From NCBI GenBank assembly GCA_023935145.1, contig CM043697.1, forward strand, positions 54,290,001 to 54,354,000: 64,000 nt of DNA, in the 5' to 3' direction. Position 1 is the first letter of the stretch; the number at the start of each line of letters is the position of its first letter. Shown in pieces: positions 58,626 through 64,000 of the stretch. Made by a program: the position numbers and the translations under genes. The DNA is from Bretschneidera sinensis. Taxonomy: Eukaryota > Streptophyta > Magnoliopsida > Brassicales > Akaniaceae. Below the pieces are notes generated by a model that had not been told where the DNA came from, ran no database searches, and was given only the letters and a program-made list of their open reading frames with translations.

Positions 58626-58915
58626 CTGATACAATTAGTTTATCTTTTTAATTTAAAAAAAAAATTAAGTTAACCTTAGATTATTATGTGAGATTATCAT
58701 TATAAGTTAGCATCATTAGAAACCACATGTATTTAATGAAGCATTTTTAGAAGATATAAAAGTGATAAAAAAAATATATGATTGCTATCGTATCATGTTA
58801 TTCCAATCCATATATTTTGATATGCATGTAAAAAAATAATATGCATAATTGAAAGAATACTATATATTTAAATCAGCTTATTCACAATAGATTCTTTATT
58901 ATTTTAGTGATTAGA

Positions 58916-61192
58916 ATGACGGAAACTGACCGTAGCTGGATGGATCGTCGAGTTGTTAATCATGCCCTATCTATGGAATTTTTAGAACGGGTGGAGGTTT
59001 TTCTTGACTTTGCATATGGTAATCCATCGTTTGTGCATAATGAAGGAACTATTTGGTGTCCTTGTTTTCTATGCTAGAATTTAAGGTTTTTAAACCGAGA
59101 AACAATTACCTTGTACCTATATAGGAAAGGTTTTATTTTTAATTATAAGAGGTAGATTTTTCGCGGTGAGAGTTATTTGAGACGTGAATGGTTAACGTCC
59201 CAATCAGATCACCATATCGAGGAAGGTTTCGGAGAAACGAATTACATAGGGGAGATGGTAATGGACGTTACTGGCCCACACTTCAACTGGGATGCAGAAG
59301 AGGATTTGAATCCTCGAGTTGCGAAGTTCTATGACATATTGAGAGATGCTGATAAGCCCTTGTGGAATGGTTGTATGAAGCACACTAAGTTATCGGCGAT
59401 CTCATAACTGTTGAATTGTAAATCTAATTTTGACATGTCTGAGAACTGTTTCGATCGATTATTGACAATAATTTTGAGTATGTTTCCCGAGGACGAGAAG
59501 TTTCCTGAAAACTTTTACAAGTCAAAGAAGATAGTGAAAGAGTTAGGACTTGGGTATGAGAAGATACATTCATGCCCGAATGATTGTATGTTATATTACA
59601 AGGAAGACAAAGACAAGAAAGTGTGTGATATGTGTGGACATCCTCAGTTTAAACCTAGGTAGAACGGCAATAAAAAGCTAAAAGACATACCACACAAGGT
59701 GTTGCGTTACCTTCAGTTGACACCTAGACTTTAAAGACTTTATTTGTCGAAAAACACTGCTGGACACATGAGATGGCACAAGGAGGGCAAACGTACTAAG
59801 CCAAATATGGTCATCCACCTAGTAGATGGGATGGTGTGGAAATATTTTAATGATACTCATCCCAAGTTTGCCAATGAACCATATAATGTTAGGTTGGGAC
59901 TCTTAACTGACAATTTCACTCCGTTTGGCCATTCGACATCTCTGTACTCTTGTTGGTCAGTATTTGTCACTCCTTATAATTTACCTCTTGGTATGTGCAT
60001 GAAAGAGCTTAATCTGTTCTTATCATTGGTAATTCCTGGCCTAAACAACCCTGGTAAGAATCTGGATGTCTATCTTTGTCCATTAATAGATGAGTTGAAG
60101 ACTTGTGGACGGATGGAGTTCCTACTTATGATGCAGCTAAGAAACAAAGTTTTAATATGAAGGTGCTCTTCTATGGACAATCAATGAATTTCCTGCATAT
60201 GGTATACTTTCTGGGTGGAGTACTCACGATCTAGTGGCTTATCCTTATTATATAGAGCATACAAAATCGTTCTAGCTACCACATGGTCATAAAAAATTTT
60301 GGTTCGACTGTCACCATTAGTTCTTACCAAAAGATCATGCTTTGAGAAGACAAAAGTAGGGTTTCATAAAGAATAGATCTGAGAGTGGCCCACCACCACC
60401 ACGATAGTCGAGGGTAAATGTGAAAGCTAGAATGATGTCTTTTGAACAGATCATATTTGGTTTCAATGGTAGAAAACAAGAAATACTTAGATTTAAGAAG
60501 GATCATAATTAGACAAAGAGGAGTATCTTTTGGGAGCTACTGTATTGGTCAACTAATCTTGTTCGCCATAATCTGGATGTTATGTATATTGAGAAAAATA
60601 TGTTTGACAATGTCTTTAACTTTGTTATGGATATCATGGGTAAAATCAAAGACAATACTAACACTCATTTAAATATGACAAAGTTTTGTAGGCGTCCTCA
60701 ATTAGAGTTGGTTGAAGTCAGTGGTAAACCTAAATATAAACCCAAAGTAATGTACGTATTAAACAAGTCCAAGATAAAGGTGGTTTGCAAATGGGTTTCC
60801 AATTTGAAGTTCCTAGATGAGTATGCCTAAGATTTAGCATGGTGTGTTTAACTGAACGAGTGCAAGTTCTACGGGATGAAGAGTCACGATTGTCACGTGT
60901 TTATGGAAAGATTAATTCCCTTAGCATTTCGCGACTTTTTACTTGACCTTGTGTGGGATGCGTTGATAGACTTAAGTAACTTCTTCAGGGACATATGCAT
61001 AACTGAATTGTATGTTGAGCATGTGGAGTTGCTTGAGAAAAATATTCTCGTCATCCTATGCAAGCTTGAGAAGATTTTCCCTTCAACATTCTTTGATTCA
61101 ATGGAGCATTTGCTGATTCACTTAGCTTACGAAGCTCAAGTCGGTGGCCTTGTGCAATATCAATGGATGTATCCGTTTGAGAGGTAATATCA
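58916..61192 (+). pseudogene. CACTA (En/Spm) TNP2-type transposase relic
   Basis: It starts at an ATG (58916, after TTTTAGTGATTAG), MTETDRSWMDRRV, the usual N-terminus. Then come FLDFAYGNPSFVHNEGTIWC (transposase-associated domain), YEKIHSCPNDCMLYYKED with CDMCGHPQFKPR, MRWHKEGKR, the transposase core (FGHSTSLYSCWSVFVTPYNL) and the DUF4218 region (KSHDCHVFMERLIPLAFR, FFRDICITELYVEHVELLE, AYEAQVGGLVQYQWMYPFER). At least ten stops and several shifts break it. The last exon ends with a GT donor, and 75 bases later a copia LTR starts, so the element is split there. Confidence 0.88.
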
Positions 61193-61267
61193 ATAATTTT
61201 GCCAATGGTTAGAGTCTTCTCACTTCATATAATTGAATTCAATTTCAATACATTTGTATATGCATGC

Positions 61268-62401
61268 TGTTGACCCGTATTTGATTTTAATAATGATAAA
61301 ACACTACTCTAATTAAACTAACAGTTTTATCTAAGTGTTTAAATGGTAAAAGCATTCAGTACGAAAACAAGATACAAGAAATCAACGTAATTCAGACACC
61401 AAAACAAGATAGAAGATCTACAATAGGCATTAAGGTAATTAAAACAATTGTAAGTCTCTTATGTTCAATTATATAGCTTGATCTGTGGCTCAATTTACAA
61501 AAGACTTTGACAAAACTAAAAATACAAAAAGTTTCTAAGTCAAAAACTGTTTTTGAAAAGGTAAACTGGGTTGAAGGACAACCTAGTTGACTGGATCAAT
61601 ATACAGGTCGATTGGGATATAGGACAGAAAGTTCCCAGTAGACTGGTATTGAGAACCCAGTCGACTGGTAACTTCACCCAGTCGACTGGTCCTCTGACCC
61701 AGTCGACTAGTACTCTCCCTTAGCCTAAAAAGTGAAAAATCTTCACTTGACCCAGTCGACTGGTAATTAAAAAATATGACTGTTTAAGACGTAGGACTTG
61801 AGCATTTAATGCCCCAAACCTACCGAGTCAATGTCAAACGGCTATATTGATTCAAAGCTATATAAACCTGCTTCAATGAGCACTTAAAAGAAGAAGAGTC
61901 CATTAATTCTCAAAAGCTTTGAAAAATTTATTGTTGAGCCATTCTTTAAGCTTGTTCTTGAAAGAGATATTATTCGTTTGTAAAAGTACTTATTGCTATC
62001 TCTCTACCATTTACTTTATAGAAAATTTCATTTATTGTAAAGGAAAAGAGTACGTATAACTCTTATAGTGTTTAGGATTAAACACTTCATTGTAGCTTCC
62101 ATGAGGAAGAGATCGGTTGTAAGGTTTGTACAACACCCGTGAAGTTGTACGACTAAAGTTTTAGTGGATTACTTTAAGGAGGTTCCTTGAAGAGAGTGGA
62201 TATAGGGTCGGAAGGAATCCAATATTGCCGAACCACTATAAACAGAGTTTGCACTTTCTATTCCTTAAACTCTTTTACTTTTAAGCATATTATTTGATTG
62301 TGTGCTTTATGTATTTAACTATTTAAAAACTTGCAATTTAATCAGAAAAAGTTTTTAAAACCCAATTCACCCCCCTTTTTGGGTTTGAACCTCGGTTTAC
62401 A
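61268..62401 (+). repeat. 5' LTR of the SIRE-like copia element
   Basis: 1134 bp, TGTTGACC...TTTACA. Palindromes CAGTCGACTG lie at 61658, 61679 and 61753 and CAGTCGACTA at 61700. TATA box CTATATAAA lies near 61858. Confidence 0.8.
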
Positions 62402-62403
62402 AT

Positions 62404-62415
62404 TGGTATCAGAGC
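62404..62415 (+). other. Primer-binding site of the SIRE-like element
   Basis: TGGTATCAGAGC, initiator tRNA-Met type, two bases after the LTR. Confidence 0.93.
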
Positions 62416-62456
62416 TTCGTACTCAATTTCAGGCTTAAAATCCTTGAGTTGATCCG

Positions 62457-63592
62457 ATGGCATCAAATAGCTATACCGAAGGTCATTCCTACACTAGGCC
62501 TCATTTGTTTAATGACTCCAATTATAACTATTGGAAAAATAGAATGAAAATCTTTGTCAAATGACAAGATTACAATCTATGGAGAGTTATTGAGGAAGGA
62601 CCTAAGATTCCTACAAAAGAAATACCTACTGGAGAAATCAATCATACAATGCCTAAACTCAAAACTGAGTTCAATGAAGAGGATTGTAGAATAATGTCTC
62701 TAAATTGTAGAGTCACTAGTATTTTACATTGTACTTTAGATATTTCTGAGTATAATAAAGTTTCTACATGTGTTTCGACTAAGGAGATTTGGGACAAACT
62801 ACTAGTCACATATAAGGGCACTAACGAAGTTAAAAAATAAAAAATCTATATGCTAGTGTCCGAGTATGAATATTTCAAAATGTCTCCTAACAAAATAATT
62901 TCTCAAATGCACTCACGTTTCACCACTATTGTTAACGGCTTAAAGCTTCTTGATAGGAACATTGAGAAGTTTGAACTAACAAGGAAGATTTTAAGGTCTT
63001 TGCCATCCACTTGGAAAGCAAATAAGACAGCCATCACGGAGGCCAAAGATCTCGACAAACTTGATGTCGAAACACTTCTTGGATCACTATTGATATACAA
63101 GATGGAAGAAATGAATCCTGTTGTCAATAATGATGAGAAGAAGAAAAAGATGATTGCTCTCAAAGCCTCTACAAGAAACAAAGAGGAAGAAAAAGAAGAG
63201 CAGAATGAGAGCAGCGGAGAAGATGGTGAGATGGCCTTAATCACCAAAAGGTTTCACAAGTTCTTGAAAAAGAGCAAAAAACCTTACACAAGGGATTCCA
63301 TTCCAAAAAGAGAACCTCTTGTGTGTTACGGTTGCAAGAAGCCCGATCACATTAAGACCGATTGTACAACAACAAGCAAATTATATAATAGCTTTAAAAA
63401 GAAAACTATGATTACAACCACATGGAGTGATGACAAAGAGGAAGAAACTTTGGAAATGAAGTTGGATACGAGGAGATTGCTAACCTATGGTTAATGGCAA
63501 TCGACGATAAGAATGAGGTATCAACTTCTTCCCCTTCTAATAATAATATTTTTAGTAGTAGTGAAGAGTTAATTGAAGTTATAAATGAGATA
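62457..63592 (+). pseudogene. Copia gag, interrupted
   Basis: ATG at 62457; FNDSNYNYWKNRMKIFV is the copia gag start, with stops at 62562 and 62838 in the same frame. Then FKMSPNKIISQMHSRFTTIV, LRSLPSTWKANKTAI (UBN2-type gag), a Lys/Glu-rich stretch, and the zinc knuckle CYGCKKPDHIKTDC (about 63322-63363). The frame ends at 63494, but a neighbouring frame keeps coding-like sequence up to 63592, where foreign sequence begins. Confidence 0.85.
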
Positions 63593-64000
63593 TGATGAGA
63601 GTCGTAAAGTGCATCTTAATAGTACTTATTTGTTAGCATTTTAGGGTTGATCTAGGGTTGAATTACACATATATACCTTAACGATTCTAAAGTATCATTC
63701 TTGGATCATTGATCTATTTCGGTGCATTTTCAAGTACTTTGAGTCTAAAAGAGATGGAAAAGCTATTGTTGCTTAAAGAATGAAGATTCCATGCGTATCA
63801 GAGTAAAGGTATGGTTGCAGAAAGACAAAATGAAGAGAAACCAAGTCTTTAGTGTTCCATGCTATGGCTCAGAACCTCAAGCCTCGCCCTTCATAACCAT
63901 GTTTAAAAGAACCAAGAAGACTATCAGTCTGAGCCGCGGCCTGGCAGCCTAAGTTGCGGCCTGGAAAGTCTGAGCTGCGACCTCCAGAAAATAAAGAAAA
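63593..64000 (+). mobile_element. LTR-like element inserted into the copia gag, runs off the window
   Basis: The text changes abruptly at TGATGAGAGTCGTAAAGTGC, which looks like a plant LTR start. It has a CCGCGG core at 63934 followed by decayed copies (TTGCGGCC, CTGCGACC), the motif also repeated in the copia LTRs at 20.8 and 26.0 kb. The second LTR and the coding part are outside. Confidence 0.5.

Larger units (their letters stand above)
55314..58915. other. Promoter side of the zinc-finger gene and intergenic DNA
   Basis: No further gene. It holds a degenerate ACCCGA-type minisatellite (57320-57595) and a cluster of AGTCGACTGAATGA repeats (58475-58625) just before the CACTA relic. Confidence 0.5.
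61268..63592 (+). mobile_element. Copia retrotransposon (SIRE-like), 5' part only
   Basis: A long 5' LTR, PBS and gag are present. The element is interrupted at 63593 by another LTR sequence and its pol is outside the window or lost. It sits in an intron of the CACTA transposase. SIRE-type affiliation rests on the LTR length and gag style and is tentative. Confidence 0.82.

Noticed and set aside
1..64000. CRISPR arrays, bacterial operons, riboswitches
   Set aside because: The DNA is plant nuclear; no direct-repeat spacer arrays or bacterial signals were seen.

Overview
This is nuclear DNA of a flowering plant, most likely a eudicot. It is AT-rich and holds intron-containing plant genes, an organelle-type PPR gene, a plant QALGGH zinc-finger gene, a nuclear tRNA and many plant transposable elements. 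I cannot name the species. Four protein-gene loci and one tRNA gene sit in a matrix of repeats: a PLS-class PPR gene with an in-frame stop before its DYW domain (142-2217, minus); a deoxyhypusine hydroxylase gene (DOHH; 18389-30401, minus; six exons resolved, last short exon not found); a BET1-like SNARE gene (37733-43921, plus; five coding exons); a tRNA-Gly(GCC) (51131-51201, minus); and a single-exon TAC1-like C2H2 repressor (54762-55313, minus).

Layout. 0-2.2 kb: the PPR gene. 3.0-9.3 kb: a 6.3 kb element bounded by about 85-bp terminal inverted repeats (TIRs) with no recognisable transposase; it contains an LTR-like terminus and a 303-bp tandem duplication. 9.36-17.05 kb: a second TIR element (about 165-bp TIRs) with the N-terminus of a MuDR-type transposase, invaded by a decayed Ty3/gypsy element. 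18.4-30.4 kb: DOHH, whose 9.8 kb first intron holds a complete but stop-ridden Ty1/copia element (20747-26835, TSD TAACT) and an hAT remnant (27684-29712, near-perfect 8-bp TSD). 30.4-37.4 kb: AT-rich intergenic DNA with a 292-bp tandem duplication and a gag-only LTR element (33952-36352). 37.7-43.9 kb: the BET1-like gene, with a LINE fragment in its 5 kb first coding intron.

44.46-51.03 kb: a miniature LTR element (TRIM-like, minus) joined head to head to a chromodomain Ty3/gypsy element (plus). The two share LTR ends, and the palindrome expected at their junction is missing. The gypsy element ends 98 bp from the tRNA-Gly gene. 51.2-58.9 kb: mostly intergenic DNA around the zinc-finger gene. 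58.9-64 kb: a nested stack in which a CACTA (TNP2) transposase relic is interrupted by a copia element (61268 on), itself interrupted at 63593 by another LTR element that runs off the window.

The host genes show no shared pathway (organelle RNA editing, eIF5A hypusination, ER-Golgi fusion, transcriptional repression). What links the window is transposon biology: nested insertions, non-autonomous derivatives that borrow LTR ends, intron expansion, and arrays of CpG-containing palindromes in LTRs. All coordinates and comparisons were made by eye; mismatch counts are approximate.
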